From an uncultured Saprospiraceae bacterium (GTDB lineage: Bacteria; Bacteroidota; Bacteroidia; Chitinophagales; Saprospiraceae), in NCBI GenBank assembly GCA_937928575.1, contig CALFWW010000105.1, positions 1 through 56,725 on the forward strand: a stretch of DNA of 56,725 nucleotides. Direction: 5' to 3'. Both the position numbers and the translations under genes were made by a program. This document shows positions 18,777 through 28,666 of the stretch, in pieces (the stretch's first letter is position 1; each line of letters opens with the position of its first letter). The notes below the pieces were generated by a model. That model was not told the origin of the DNA. It did not search any database and worked only from the letters and a program-made list of their open reading frames with translations.

Positions 18777-21700
18777 GAGTTTTTTAATTCGTGGATTGTT
18801 AATTTGTATTTGAATTGTGGGGTTACAGCATAAAGCTTTTCGAATGATTGAAGCGATTTTGTTCGATAGGTTTCTTTATCGGGTAATGGTAGCTTCTGTA
18901 ATTCAAAAAATATAGTTGCTTGTTCCTTTTCTTCGTTGTAGGTTTTATTTAATTCGATTAACGTTTTTTGTGCCTTATCATATTGCCCTTCCCGTCGTTC
19001 AATTCTAGATTGACAGATTGATTGTTGGAATAAAAGTCCAGGATTGCCCAATTCATTGACTAACTTTGCGCCATGATCGAAAGAGATTTTTGCTGCTTCC
19101 AATTCTTGATTATTCAATTCGGCATTTGCTTTTTCAATTAAGCAATGAGCTAACACGGATTTGTTGCCAATTTTTTCAGAAATTTCGATAGCTTGATTAT
19201 ATAACTCAATGGCTTCCTTAAATTGTCGTTGATTTACAAAAACATCTGCTAATGAGTTGGTGGCTTTTGCAGTTCCTTTTTGATAACCAATTTCCTTACT
19301 TAATTGCAAACTGATTTCTAAGTGAATGGTTGCATCATCAAACTGACCTTGCACATTCAACAAATCTCCTAACAATCCATTTACAATTGCAATTCCTTGT
19401 TTATCGCCCATTTCTTCCACCAATTGCAGATCCTTTTTAAAGCATTTCATCGCTTCTTCAAATTCTCCACGTTCTTGATTGACGGTTCCTAGACTACCGA
19501 TGGCAATAGACATCAAAAATTTATTTCCGAGCTCCTCGCTTAATTCCAATCCTTTTTGATAACATTTTTTTGCCGCATCATAATCTCCTTTTTCAAAATA
19601 GACGATACCTGTGTTGGTGTATAGCGTGGCCATTCCCAGTTTATCACCACGTAGTTCTGCGATTTTAAGGTGATATTCTTGTCTTTCTATACCTTCATTG
19701 AAATTTCCTAAATTCATATGAGCGAGTCCTAAGCTAGCAACACTATTAGCATTGACTTTCACTCCATTTTGATTACTCATATTGATACTGCGCTCGAAGT
19801 AGTCGATAGCTTTGGGATAATTTCCTTGTCGGAGATATAAATTTCCTAAGTTTCCAAACACCTTAGCTACACCGGTTTCATCCTTCAATTCTTCGAACCA
19901 AGTCACGGCAACTTCAAAAAAATTCCTTGCATGATCGTAGTTTCCTTTCAACAAATTCAAATGCCCTAGCGCATTATTTGAACGACCAGAAAGTAATTTG
20001 TCATTGATAGATGATGAGATATTTAAAGACGATTCATAGACTTCTTTAGCAGCTTCCCAGTTTCCACTTTGCTCTAAAATCTCTCCCTTTCGAATAAGCG
20101 CACTTGCCAAATCTTTCGAATGAATTGATTCGCTTTTGAGGACACCGATTAACTTGTCATAATACCGTAATGCCAATTGGTTTTGGAAGTTTGCTCTTGA
20201 AAAGTCGGCAGCTTTTTTATAATACGCTTTCGTTTTTTCAATGTTAGCTGATTGCTCATAATGATATGCAAGATCTACATATTTTTTTTCTAATTGATTC
20301 GGATATAGATTTTCTATTGCTTTGGCAATCAACGCATGTGCTTCTCTTAGCTGTCCATGTAGTTGCATATCATAAACTGTCTCGCGCATTAATGAGTGTT
20401 TGAAAATATATCGAAGCTCATTAACTGCTTGCCAGATTTGACCTTTTTCTGCTGTTTTGATTTGATCTTTCAAAACTGATGAAGTGTCATTTTTCGACTT
20501 CAAATATTCTTGATTTGACTTCATGACTTCAGTTAAAACCGGCACTTCAAATTCAGTTCCAATCACTGCTGCAGCCTTTACGGTTTCTTTCAGAATTGAG
20601 GATAATCGATCGATACGTGCAATCAAAATAGAACGAATGGAATTGGACATCTTGATATTCTTATCCAGTAAATTCCATTGTCCCTCTTCATTTGAAATTA
20701 GATTACTCTCAATAAAATACTCAAGTGTTTGCTCCAAATAAAAAGGATTACCGTTGGTGGATCGTTGCATTAATGCGAGAAATTCAGGGTGCACTTTTCC
20801 ACCTAGTCTGTCTTCTAGAAATTTTTGTAATGAAGCTTTACTCAAAAGACTCAAGTCAATATCAAGTTCCTTTATTTGATTCGCTTCGATGAGCTCATGA
20901 TCAAAAAGAGTAGGTTTATTACCATCATCTAAGTATCTTCCCAACACTACAACTACAATCGGTATATTTTGAAACCGCTTTAATACATCGTTTAAATATC
21001 GAATAGAGGATTCATCATACCAATGTACATCTTCCAGTACAATCATCACAGGATTAAAAATGGATTCTAATCTAAATAATACGGTAAGTGCTTGATAAGT
21101 GTTTTCAGATTTACCTTTAGCATCTAATTGACTCCAGAGTGAGTTAGGATATTCGATACCAATCAATGCGCCGTAGACACTTTTTAGTCGAATCAATTCA
21201 TTCCTAAATTCTTGCGCAACCTCATTTTGTTTTGGATTCGCTGCTTGTAAAAATATCTTGTTTAATTTTCGTTCAAAACGATTTTGCAAATCTTCTTCCG
21301 ATAATTCAGCTTGTTGGTCAAAATATTTGCGAAGAAAAGAGATGAACGGATTTAAAGGTTTTTTTAGAATCTGATCTGCTTTACAAATGAATCTAGAAAA
21401 CTTTCCTTTTGTTTTCATTTCCAAAACCAGCTCATGCATTAACCTACTTTTTCCAATACCAGCTTCACCATATAAGTGTATGATTCCTGCAAATTGATTA
21501 TCAAAAATAGGATTTACAAATGCTAATAGCGACTCCATTTCATTTTCACGACCGACCATGATGCCATTGTATTCCTTTTTCTCACTATTTAATTTTCCTA
21601 TAAATTGATAAGTCGAAATTGGAAGTTTAATTCCTTTATATTGAATTTGGCCTTTATCTTCAAATTTAAAATTAGCTGTTCGCCTCATTTCTTCATCCAC

Positions 21701-22807
21701 CATTACGGTTCCCCATTTGGCTTTGGACATTAGTCGGGCAGCTAGATTTACTTGATTTCCAACTACTGCATATTGAGACATTTCAACGCCACCTACGATT
21801 CCCGTGTAGGCAACACCAGAGGTTATTCCGATTCGAGTTCGTAGATTTTGAAAAGGGAGCTCTTGAATTTTTTGTTGTAACTCGACAATAAATTCTAATG
21901 CTCTTTTCTCATTATTCTCAAAAGAAGTAGGTGCTCCAAAAAATGCGACCATCAGTCCTCCTTTATCACTAAAATCAATTTCTTTGAAGTAGCCCGAGAA
22001 ATTATCTATTTGCTCCAAAACAGTTTTGGCGAAAACATCCAATTCCTCATGCTTTTGCAATCCTTTAAAAGAAATAAAAATCGAAATCACATTCCTGAAT
22101 TCTCCTTTTATTTCTGAGGCTAAAATTACATCTGGTAAAAACTGAGACACTAGAGGATTCAAGTCATCACTTTGTCTTGTCGGTATTGTATTGTTGGATT
22201 TCTGTTCAAAATTTTGATTCAATAAATAATGTTGATGATCAACTTTAAGCAAGTGGTATTGATGCTCTAGTGTTTCAAACAACAATTGATCGAACACGAT
22301 TTGTTGGTCTTTTGCTTTCGATTGTGCATTCACTGCCCCTTCAATTGCTTCACCTTTGAAATAATACGTTTTATGATTTTTATTCCCGACAATCCCCCAC
22401 TCTACTTCTCCAATCGACAAACCGATCTTGATACCTATATCAATGGTACCTAATTTGGCTTCAATACTTTCTTTTTTATTAAATTCTTCTTTGAGAAAAT
22501 AGGCGGTTGATAAAAAAGAATCGGTTTTGAAATTGATTGATCCGATAGGAAAAATTGCGACGAAAGCATCTCCTGCGAAGTAAGGGATGAAACCTCCTTT
22601 TTGATAAATGATTTCGACAAGTGGTGAAAAAATATTGTTTAAAACAAATGATAATTCTTCTGCTCCTTCTGTCCCTTTTTCCATCAATTTTTCGGTTAAT
22701 GGAGTGAACCCAGATAAGTCGACAAACATGGTGTAGGCCTTGAAGCAATCTTGCCTCAAGCCTTGCTCAAGTTTTGATAAGATAAAATTTGGTATCAGTT
22801 GTTTCAC
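18773..22807 (-). CDS. tandem class III nucleotide cyclase-AAA ATPase-TPR protein (soluble adenylyl cyclase-like)
   Basis: 1344 residues from a GTG start. Cyclase homology domain C1 (about 20-190) has both metal aspartates, D30 in FVDLSGF and D80 in FAGDAF, but lacks the transition-state Asn and Arg (E156, N160 instead). C2 (about 235-400) has lost the metal aspartates (S246, G284) but keeps N354 and R358 in VNLAAR plus a lysine, K282, in DKGGLMVAFFG, a likely adenine-selecting residue. The two halves therefore complement each other to form one active site. A STAND/AAA ATPase follows with Walker A GEAGIGKS at 447-454 and Walker B-like VMIVLEDVHW, then about ten TPRs (about 880-1290). No membrane helix: cytosolic. 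This is the layout of animal soluble adenylyl cyclase. Likely product cAMP, inferred. Confidence 0.85.
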   Translation of the reverse strand: MKQLIPNFILSKLEQGLRQDCFKAYTMFVDLSGFTPLTEKLMEKGTEGAEELSFVLNNIFSPLVEIIYQKGGFIPYFAGDAFVAIFPIGSINFKTDSFLSTAYFLKEEFNKKESIEAKLGTIDIGIKIGLSIGEVEWGIVGNKNHKTYYFKGEAIEGAVNAQSKAKDQQIVFDQLLFETLEHQYHLLKVDHQHYLLNQNFEQKSNNTIPTRQSDDLNPLVSQFLPDVILASEIKGEFRNVISIFISFKGLQKHEELDVFAKTVLEQIDNFSGYFKEIDFSDKGGLMVAFFGAPTSFENNEKRALEFIVELQQKIQELPFQNLRTRIGITSGVAYTGIVGGVEMSQYAVVGNQVNLAARLMSKAKWGTVMVDEEMRRTANFKFEDKGQIQYKGIKLPISTYQFIGKLNSEKKEYNGIMVGRENEMESLLAFVNPIFDNQFAGIIHLYGEAGIGKSRLMHELVLEMKTKGKFSRFICKADQILKKPLNPFISFLRKYFDQQAELSEEDLQNRFERKLNKIFLQAANPKQNEVAQEFRNELIRLKSVYGALIGIEYPNSLWSQLDAKGKSENTYQALTVLFRLESIFNPVMIVLEDVHWYDESSIRYLNDVLKRFQNIPIVVVVLGRYLDDGNKPTLFDHELIEANQIKELDIDLSLLSKASLQKFLEDRLGGKVHPEFLALMQRSTNGNPFYLEQTLEYFIESNLISNEEGQWNLLDKNIKMSNSIRSILIARIDRLSSILKETVKAAAVIGTEFEVPVLTEVMKSNQEYLKSKNDTSSVLKDQIKTAEKGQIWQAVNELRYIFKHSLMRETVYDMQLHGQLREAHALIAKAIENLYPNQLEKKYVDLAYHYEQSANIEKTKAYYKKAADFSRANFQNQLALRYYDKLIGVLKSESIHSKDLASALIRKGEILEQSGNWEAAKEVYESSLNISSSINDKLLSGRSNNALGHLNLLKGNYDHARNFFEVAVTWFEELKDETGVAKVFGNLGNLYLRQGNYPKAIDYFERSINMSNQNGVKVNANSVASLGLAHMNLGNFNEGIERQEYHLKIAELRGDKLGMATLYTNTGIVYFEKGDYDAAKKCYQKGLELSEELGNKFLMSIAIGSLGTVNQERGEFEEAMKCFKKDLQLVEEMGDKQGIAIVNGLLGDLLNVQGQFDDATIHLEISLQLSKEIGYQKGTAKATNSLADVFVNQRQFKEAIELYNQAIEISEKIGNKSVLAHCLIEKANAELNNQELEAAKISFDHGAKLVNELGNPGLLFQQSICQSRIERREGQYDKAQKTLIELNKTYNEEKEQATIFFELQKLPLPDKETYRTKSLQSFEKLYAVTPQFKYKLTIHELKNS

Positions 22808-22989
22808 AAAGGCATTATATCGACACGAAATTTACGAATTAAAACACAATTACATACGACATCTGTTCCTTTTGAATGGAAATTACGACAAGTTTTAAGC
22901 AGACATTTAATCCCAAATCCATGGACTTGAGGTTGTTTTAGTGCCAAAAATTAAACATGAATGCCTATTTTTACGTATTACAATATAGT

Positions 22990-25497
22990 ATGAAGGACAC
23001 GATATTTCTTTTTTTCCTTTGTTGCCTCTTTACATTTTCTTCCTTTGCATATAATGAATCAAACCCTCCCAAAGAATTAAGTGCGTTGCGGGCGAATGAG
23101 GTAATCAAAATTGATGGCCATCTGGATGATCCAGCTTGGTTAACAGCTCCCGTTGCTACCGACTTTACACAATTGGAGCCGCTGCCAGATTTGCCTCCTT
23201 CTCAAAAATCAGAAGTACGAATTTTGTATGATGATAAAGCGATTTATATCGGTGCAACTTTGTATGATAGTGAACCTGATTCTATTCTAAAACAACTTTC
23301 CCAGCGTGATGCTTTAGGCAACACGGATTGGTTTTCAATTTATATCGATTCGTATCAGGATGGAATGAATGGATTAGGTTTTTTGGTGACGGCAGCAGGG
23401 GTTCAGGTAGATCGAAAATTTTCTGCAGGGGGACAAAACGGTGGTGGATTTGGCTCTTATAGTAGTGGTGATACCAATTGGAATGCAGTTTGGAAAAGTG
23501 AGGTTCGGATTACAGAAAATGGATGGATGATTGAAATGGAGATTCCTTATTCAGCACTTCGATTTCCAACAGCATCTTTACAAAACTGGAATATTAATTT
23601 TGGGCGACAAGTACGACGAAAAAGAGAAGTCTCTTTTTGGAATCGAATTGATCCAACCAAAGATGGATTCTTTAATCAGTCTGGAAAATTGAATGGTATC
23701 GAAGAAATTACATCTCCTGTCCGATTAGCAGCCACTCCATTTTTCTCAACTTATTTTGAAAATTATAGCGATAAAGATAGTGACCCAGTCAGTTCGTGGG
23801 GGCGCTCGTTTAATGGTGGGATGGATATTAAATATGGCATCAATGACGCGTTCACATTGGATATGACCTTGATTCCGGATTTTGGACAAGTACAATCAGA
23901 TAACCAAGTATTGAACCTCTCGCCTTTTGAAGTTCGGTTTGATGAGAATCGACAATTTTTCACAGAAGGAACCGAGTTGTTTAACAAAGGAGGGATGTTT
24001 TATTCTCGTCGTGTTGGTGGTACGCCGCTTGGATTTTATGAGGTCGAATACGATGAAGGAAAGGAAGAATTATTAGAAAATCCAATTGCACCTCAACTTT
24101 ATAATGCCACAAAAATTTCTGGAAGAACTACTAGCGGACTAGGTGTTGGTTTTTTCAATGCCACTTCTGCGAAAACCGAAGCGATCATCGAAAATATGGT
24201 AACTGGAGATCGTCGTAAAGTAGAAACCAATCCAATGACGAATTATAATGTGTTGGTTTTTGATCAGAATTTAAAAAACAATTCTTATCTCTCTCTGATC
24301 AACACCAATGTGATGCGTAATGGTCACGAGTATGACGCCAATTCAACAGGTACGGAATTCACCCTTCGCAACAAAGCCAACTCTTACAGCATCAAAGGAA
24401 ATGGCGTCATTTCTCAACAATACTATTCCGAATCCGACAATGTATTTGGACATGGAGCTGGTTTAGAATTTTCAAAAACCAGTGGAGCGTTTACAGGGAA
24501 TATTGGTTATTTTCAGGAAAGTGATCAATACGATATCAATGACTTGGGTTTTCTATTTAATAACAATAGTCGTTCAATCTATATAGATGCTTATCACAAT
24601 AACTTCAAACCCGTTGGTATATTCAACAGGATCGGAAAAGGGTTTTATGCCAACTACGAAAGATTGTATAAACCAAATAAATTTAGTGAGTTCAATACTG
24701 GTTACAACATGTTTTTCATCACCAAAGGTTTCAATGCTTTTGGTATCAACTTGAATGGAAGACCGTTTGATACTTATGATTATTTCGAACCAAGAACCGA
24801 CGACTTCCGAATCGCTTATAGAATGCCAAAGGGAGTCAATCTCAATGGTTGGATTTCTACAGATTATAGAAAACGATTTGCCTTTGACATCAGCTTAGGT
24901 CGTTCTTGGATCGATGAAATCAATCGTAGTTTTTTCAATTATCGGATTGCTCCACGATTTCGTTTCAATGACAAATTGAATATGATTTTGAGTCACCGAA
25001 ATCAGTTTATGAATAATGATGTTGGATTTGTTTATGCGGATGAGTTGAGTGTTGGTTATGGCGCTTTGGGTGAAAATGACATCTTGATGGGACGACGTGA
25101 TCAAAATATCATCAACAATACTTTGAGTATCAATTATACTTTCAACAATAAAATGGGTTTGACATTTCGTGCGCGCCATTATTGGACGGAAGTGGAATAC
25201 AAATATTTCAACACGCTCAATCAGGATGGAACTTTATTGTTGTCAAATTATAAAGGAACAGATGATTTAGGAACTTTGCATGACACTAACTTTAATATTT
25301 TCAATATCGACTTAGTTTATACTTGGCGATTTGCACCTGGTAGTGATATTATTATTGTTTGGAAAAATTCTATTTCGGACAGTAATGCCAATTTGGATGA
25401 TAATTATTTTGGCAATCTAAATCAACTCACTGATCTTCCACAGACCAATAGCTTTTCATTGAAGGTGATTTACTACTTAGATTATTTGATGTTTTAG
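22990..25497 (+). CDS. DUF5916/CBM9-like outer-membrane protein (paralogue)
   Basis: 835 residues from the ATG at 22990, chosen because it begins a clean signal peptide (MKDTIFLFFLCCLFTFSSFA); an in-frame ATG at 22957 adds 11 residues. The N-terminal CBM9-like region (VIKIDGHLDDPAW, VRILYDDKAIYIGATLYD) is followed by the DUF5916 barrel region, with LIPDFGQVQSDNQVLNLSPFE and FDENRQFFTEGTELF as conserved blocks, and it ends in a beta-strand-like YYLDYLMF. It is homologous to the product of 13443-15644 but clearly diverged. Probably an outer-membrane protein handling a glycan or another ligand; no catalytic residues were recognised. Confidence 0.8.
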   Translation: MKDTIFLFFLCCLFTFSSFAYNESNPPKELSALRANEVIKIDGHLDDPAWLTAPVATDFTQLEPLPDLPPSQKSEVRILYDDKAIYIGATLYDSEPDSILKQLSQRDALGNTDWFSIYIDSYQDGMNGLGFLVTAAGVQVDRKFSAGGQNGGGFGSYSSGDTNWNAVWKSEVRITENGWMIEMEIPYSALRFPTASLQNWNINFGRQVRRKREVSFWNRIDPTKDGFFNQSGKLNGIEEITSPVRLAATPFFSTYFENYSDKDSDPVSSWGRSFNGGMDIKYGINDAFTLDMTLIPDFGQVQSDNQVLNLSPFEVRFDENRQFFTEGTELFNKGGMFYSRRVGGTPLGFYEVEYDEGKEELLENPIAPQLYNATKISGRTTSGLGVGFFNATSAKTEAIIENMVTGDRRKVETNPMTNYNVLVFDQNLKNNSYLSLINTNVMRNGHEYDANSTGTEFTLRNKANSYSIKGNGVISQQYYSESDNVFGHGAGLEFSKTSGAFTGNIGYFQESDQYDINDLGFLFNNNSRSIYIDAYHNNFKPVGIFNRIGKGFYANYERLYKPNKFSEFNTGYNMFFITKGFNAFGINLNGRPFDTYDYFEPRTDDFRIAYRMPKGVNLNGWISTDYRKRFAFDISLGRSWIDEINRSFFNYRIAPRFRFNDKLNMILSHRNQFMNNDVGFVYADELSVGYGALGENDILMGRRDQNIINNTLSINYTFNNKMGLTFRARHYWTEVEYKYFNTLNQDGTLLLSNYKGTDDLGTLHDTNFNIFNIDLVYTWRFAPGSDIIIVWKNSISDSNANLDDNYFGNLNQLTDLPQTNSFSLKVIYYLDYLMF

Positions 25498-25564
25498 AAA
25501 ATTTTTTTTAATCTCTTAAATTGAATACGAATCAAGTAAATAAATTGTTATAAAAAGTTGCTAC

Positions 25565-25674
25565 GCCCTGTCTGTTCTGGCGATCAGCCAGACAGACATT
25601 CAGGGCTGGACGAGTATACGTGAATTACTTGGGGAGATGCCCCAAGTTTATATGCTTGACCCACTTTGGGGTCA
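25565..25674. repeat. cluster of three stem-loops
   Basis: First, GCCCTG/CAGGGC (25565-25570 with 25601-25606) encloses a second stem TCTGT-CTGGC/GCCAG-ACAGA with a one-base bulge. Second, ACTTGGGG/CCCCAAGT around AGATG (25627-25647). Third, TGACCC/GGGTCA (25657-25674). None is followed by a T run, so they are not typical terminators. They may be a repetitive extragenic palindrome. Confidence 0.6.
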
Positions 25675-25960
25675 TAAGTTACATTAAAAAAGTACTACAT
25701 AATTTTCTCATCAAATTGAACTCCCAATTGGTGCCGTTTGAGAAAGTAGATAAATGCCTGTTTCGAAAAATAAATTTTCATTTATTAAAGTCAGTGGAAT
25801 CGATTTCGAAACTCCAAGTTGAAATCCATTTTAGAATACAATCTGTATAACATTTTGGTTACAATTTCACAAACTAACATGATTTGAATACTTAATAACA
25901 AATGTCAAACTGAATTTGTCAGTGGTTGATTTCCATCCAACATTTGTCCAATCTTTCTAT

Positions 25961-25968
25961 TAACTTTG
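25961..25968 (+). promoter_or_regulatory. candidate -7 box (TAACTTTG) for the S9 peptidase
   Basis: A full match to TAnnTTTG. A TTTG occurs at 25943-25946 but only 14 nt upstream, shorter than the usual spacing, so the -33 element is doubtful. Transcription would begin just before the TTG start at 25993, leaving a very short leader. Confidence 0.35.
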
Positions 25969-25992
25969 CGACTCAAATAAAATAGCAAATCC

Positions 25993-28383
25993 TTGAGTTC
26001 AGATAAAAATATAAAATACCAATTACCACCTCAACAAATCCTAAATCTTGTGGACGCACCAGTCACTCCTGGTCTAAGTCTCAGTCCTGATATGAAATGG
26101 CTCCTCTTTATGGGTCGACCGAGTATGCCAGGTATTGAAGAATTGGCACAAGAAGAATTGAGATTAGCGGGTCTTCGGATCAATCCAAAAAATAATGGAC
26201 CTAGTAGAGGATCACATTATCTCAATATTCAAATCCGTGGACTGACCTCAAATGAATTGATACAAATCCAGGGCTTGCCAAGCAATGCTAAAATCAGAAA
26301 TATAGGTTGGTCTCGTGACTCAAAAAGATTTGCGTTTACCAATACTAAAGTAGATGGTATTGAGTTGTGGATGGTAGATGTGGAGGCGAAAGCAGCTAAA
26401 AAGATAACTGACAATATTATCAACAATACAATTGGAGGACTACCTTACCGATGGATGTCGGATTCAAAAAACATGTTGTACAAATCCGTCATTCCAAATC
26501 GTGGAGCCGCTCCTGTTGAAAATGAAGTCACGACCGGCCCTATTGTCCAAGAGAATGCTGGTGATCGTGCTCCTGTTCGCACCTACCAAGATTTGTTGAA
26601 GAATGAATTTGATGAAAGTTTGTTTACTTATTATGCTTCTTCACAATTGGTACAATATAATTTAGAGACAAACACACACACCAATTTTGCGAATGCTGGG
26701 ATTATCAAAAGTCTGACCACCTCACCGGATGCGAATTATATTTTAGTGGCAACGGTCAAACAACCATTCTCTTATCTCGTGCAATATGATCGCTTTCCGT
26801 TTTCACTTGATATTTTTGATAAGAACGGAAAGCATATCCAACAATTTGCTGACATCCCACTAGCGGAAAATATTCCTAAAGGTTTTGGAGCAGTGCGTGA
26901 AGGAAAACGGGATATAGCTTGGCGTGGGGATCGTCCTGCTAGTTTGTATTGGGTAGAAGCGCAAGATGGTGGCGACCCTAACAAAGAAGTTGAAATCAGA
27001 GATCAATTGTTTTATCTGGATGCACCTTTTGACAAAGCACCTACCAAGTCTATTAATTTCAAATTACGTTTTGGAGGATTGGAATGGTGTAACGATGGCT
27101 TTGCAACTTGTATGGAATGGTGGTGGCAGAATAGAAGAATGCTCACCTGTAAATGGGATCCAAGCAAAGACACAGACACCAAAGAAGTTTTATTCGATCG
27201 ATCTTGGGAAGATGTGTATTCTGATCCTGGTTCATTTGAAGAAACACTGAATGAATATGGTCGGTCTGTTTTAATGTTGAAAGATGGGAAGACTTTATTT
27301 TTGACGGGTTCGGGTGCATCACCTGAAGGCAAAAAACCTTTTGTGGATGAATTTGATCTAGAAACTAAAGCAACTAAAAGAATCTGGCAATCTCAAGCGC
27401 CCTATTATGAAATTCCAATTGCCATCATTGACGAAAATATTCCAACAATACTTACTCGAAGAGAATCAGAAAAAGAGAATCCTAATTTCTATTTAAGAAA
27501 TATCGCCGAAGAAACCATTCAACCTATTACTACTTTTGAGAATCCTTACAAGAGTTTGGAAGGCGTACAAAAAGAACTCATTCAATATTTTAGAGCGGAT
27601 GGAATTGAGTTGACAGGCACCCTTTATCTTCCTGAAGGATACAAAAAAGAACACGGACGACTCCCAACGATCATGTGGGCTTATCCAAAAGAATTTAAAA
27701 GTAAAGATGCGGCTGGTCAATTGGATAATTCTCCTTATGAATTTCTCAGAGTGGGTTGGCATTCTCCGCTTTATTGGGTGACGCAAGGGTATGCAGTTTT
27801 TGATGACGTAGGAATGCCAATAGTCGGTGAAGGTGAAGAAGAACCTAATGAGACCTTTATCCAACAATTAAAATCCGGAGCAGAAGCTGCGGTCAAAAAA
27901 GTGGATGAAATGGAAGTAGCTGACTTGAATCGCATCGCAGTTGGTGGTCATTCTTATGGTGCATTTATGACTGCGAATTTACTGGCGCATACTGATTTAT
28001 TCGCTGCTGGAATTGCAAGAAGTGGTGCTTACAATCGTACATTGACACCTTTTGGTTTCCAATCAGAAGAGCGCACTTTGTGGGAAGCACCGGAAACATA
28101 TGTAACGATGTCTCCTTTCATGCATGCTGATAAAATCAAAAATCCCTTGCTATTGATCCACGGAAATGCGGATAATAACTCTGGGACTTATCCAATGCAA
28201 ACAGAACGTTTTTTCAATGCGCTAAATGGTCATGGTGCGACCGTAAGGATGGTGTTATTGCCTCATGAAAGTCATAGCTATCAAGCTCGAGAATCGATTA
28301 TGCACATGTTGTGGGAGATGGATACTTGGTTGAAAGTACATGTAAAAGAGAGAAAGGTAGAACTGGCTTCTAAAGAAGTTTGA
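25993..28383 (+). CDS. S9 family (glutamyl endopeptidase-like) serine peptidase (TTG start)
   Basis: 796 residues. TTG at 25993 is the only usual start after an in-frame stop at 25978 that keeps the family's N-terminal block (PPQQILNLVDAPVTPGLSLS, then RPSMPGIEELAQEELRLAG). No signal peptide is evident, so it is probably cytoplasmic. The N-terminal half is a predicted propeller; the C-terminal alpha/beta-hydrolase domain carries S654 in GGHSYGAF, D727 in HGNADNNSG and H761 in LPHESHSYQ. The sequence pattern matches S9D glutamyl peptidases such as the chloroplast enzyme more than classic prolyl oligopeptidase. It likely trims peptides in the cell. It stands alone, downstream of the hairpin cluster. 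Confidence 0.88.
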   Translation: MSSDKNIKYQLPPQQILNLVDAPVTPGLSLSPDMKWLLFMGRPSMPGIEELAQEELRLAGLRINPKNNGPSRGSHYLNIQIRGLTSNELIQIQGLPSNAKIRNIGWSRDSKRFAFTNTKVDGIELWMVDVEAKAAKKITDNIINNTIGGLPYRWMSDSKNMLYKSVIPNRGAAPVENEVTTGPIVQENAGDRAPVRTYQDLLKNEFDESLFTYYASSQLVQYNLETNTHTNFANAGIIKSLTTSPDANYILVATVKQPFSYLVQYDRFPFSLDIFDKNGKHIQQFADIPLAENIPKGFGAVREGKRDIAWRGDRPASLYWVEAQDGGDPNKEVEIRDQLFYLDAPFDKAPTKSINFKLRFGGLEWCNDGFATCMEWWWQNRRMLTCKWDPSKDTDTKEVLFDRSWEDVYSDPGSFEETLNEYGRSVLMLKDGKTLFLTGSGASPEGKKPFVDEFDLETKATKRIWQSQAPYYEIPIAIIDENIPTILTRRESEKENPNFYLRNIAEETIQPITTFENPYKSLEGVQKELIQYFRADGIELTGTLYLPEGYKKEHGRLPTIMWAYPKEFKSKDAAGQLDNSPYEFLRVGWHSPLYWVTQGYAVFDDVGMPIVGEGEEEPNETFIQQLKSGAEAAVKKVDEMEVADLNRIAVGGHSYGAFMTANLLAHTDLFAAGIARSGAYNRTLTPFGFQSEERTLWEAPETYVTMSPFMHADKIKNPLLLIHGNADNNSGTYPMQTERFFNALNGHGATVRMVLLPHESHSYQARESIMHMLWEMDTWLKVHVKERKVELASKEV

Positions 28384-28401
28384 AATTATTTCACATAATA
28401 A

Positions 28402-28657
28402 ATGAGAATGACTCAACTACCGAAAAAAAGGCTGATTAATAATGAAGAATACCACAAGATGGAAGCGAGTGGTATTATTAGCCACTTGGAAAGGGTTGAA
28501 CTAATCAATGGAGAAATACTAATCATACCTCCTATTAAAAAGTAAACATCAAGGAGTTATCTATCAACCGAATTAACAATCTATTTGTCCCTCTTTATTC
28601 TGGCAAAGCTCCTGTTCAAGTTCAGGGCCCTATTCAAATTGATAATTTTTCTGAACC
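28402..28657 (+). pseudogene. Uma2 family (DUF820) endonuclease remnant
   Basis: An ATG frame from 28402 gives the Uma2 N-terminus (INNEEYHKMEASGIISHLERVELINGEI), then stops at 28542-28544. The homology continues in other frames: KHQGVIYQ just after the stop, and from about 28566 another frame reads NRINNLFVPLYSGKAPVQVQ followed by GPIQIDNFSEP, matching the family's next conserved blocks in order. So at least two frameshifts are present, and the last two thirds of the gene, with the catalytic Asp/Glu/Lys, are gone where aspS ends on the opposite strand. I consider it dead. Uma2 genes occur in many copies in Bacteroidota and Cyanobacteria genomes. Confidence 0.75.
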
Positions 28658-28666
28658 GTACTTTTC

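Larger units (their letters stand above)
25498..25992. other. 495-bp intergenic region with three hairpins
   Basis: The gap contains a compound stem-loop at 25565-25606 and two short perfect hairpins at 25627-25647 and 25657-25674 (see separate entry), followed by AT-rich sequence to the S9 peptidase gene. A 76-codon frame at 25620-25850 has no recognisable motif and runs through the hairpins; I do not call it. Confidence 0.5.

Noticed and set aside
25620-25850. 76-codon frame
   Set aside because: It runs through hairpins, starts with GTG, and has no recognisable motif or codon pattern like its neighbours.
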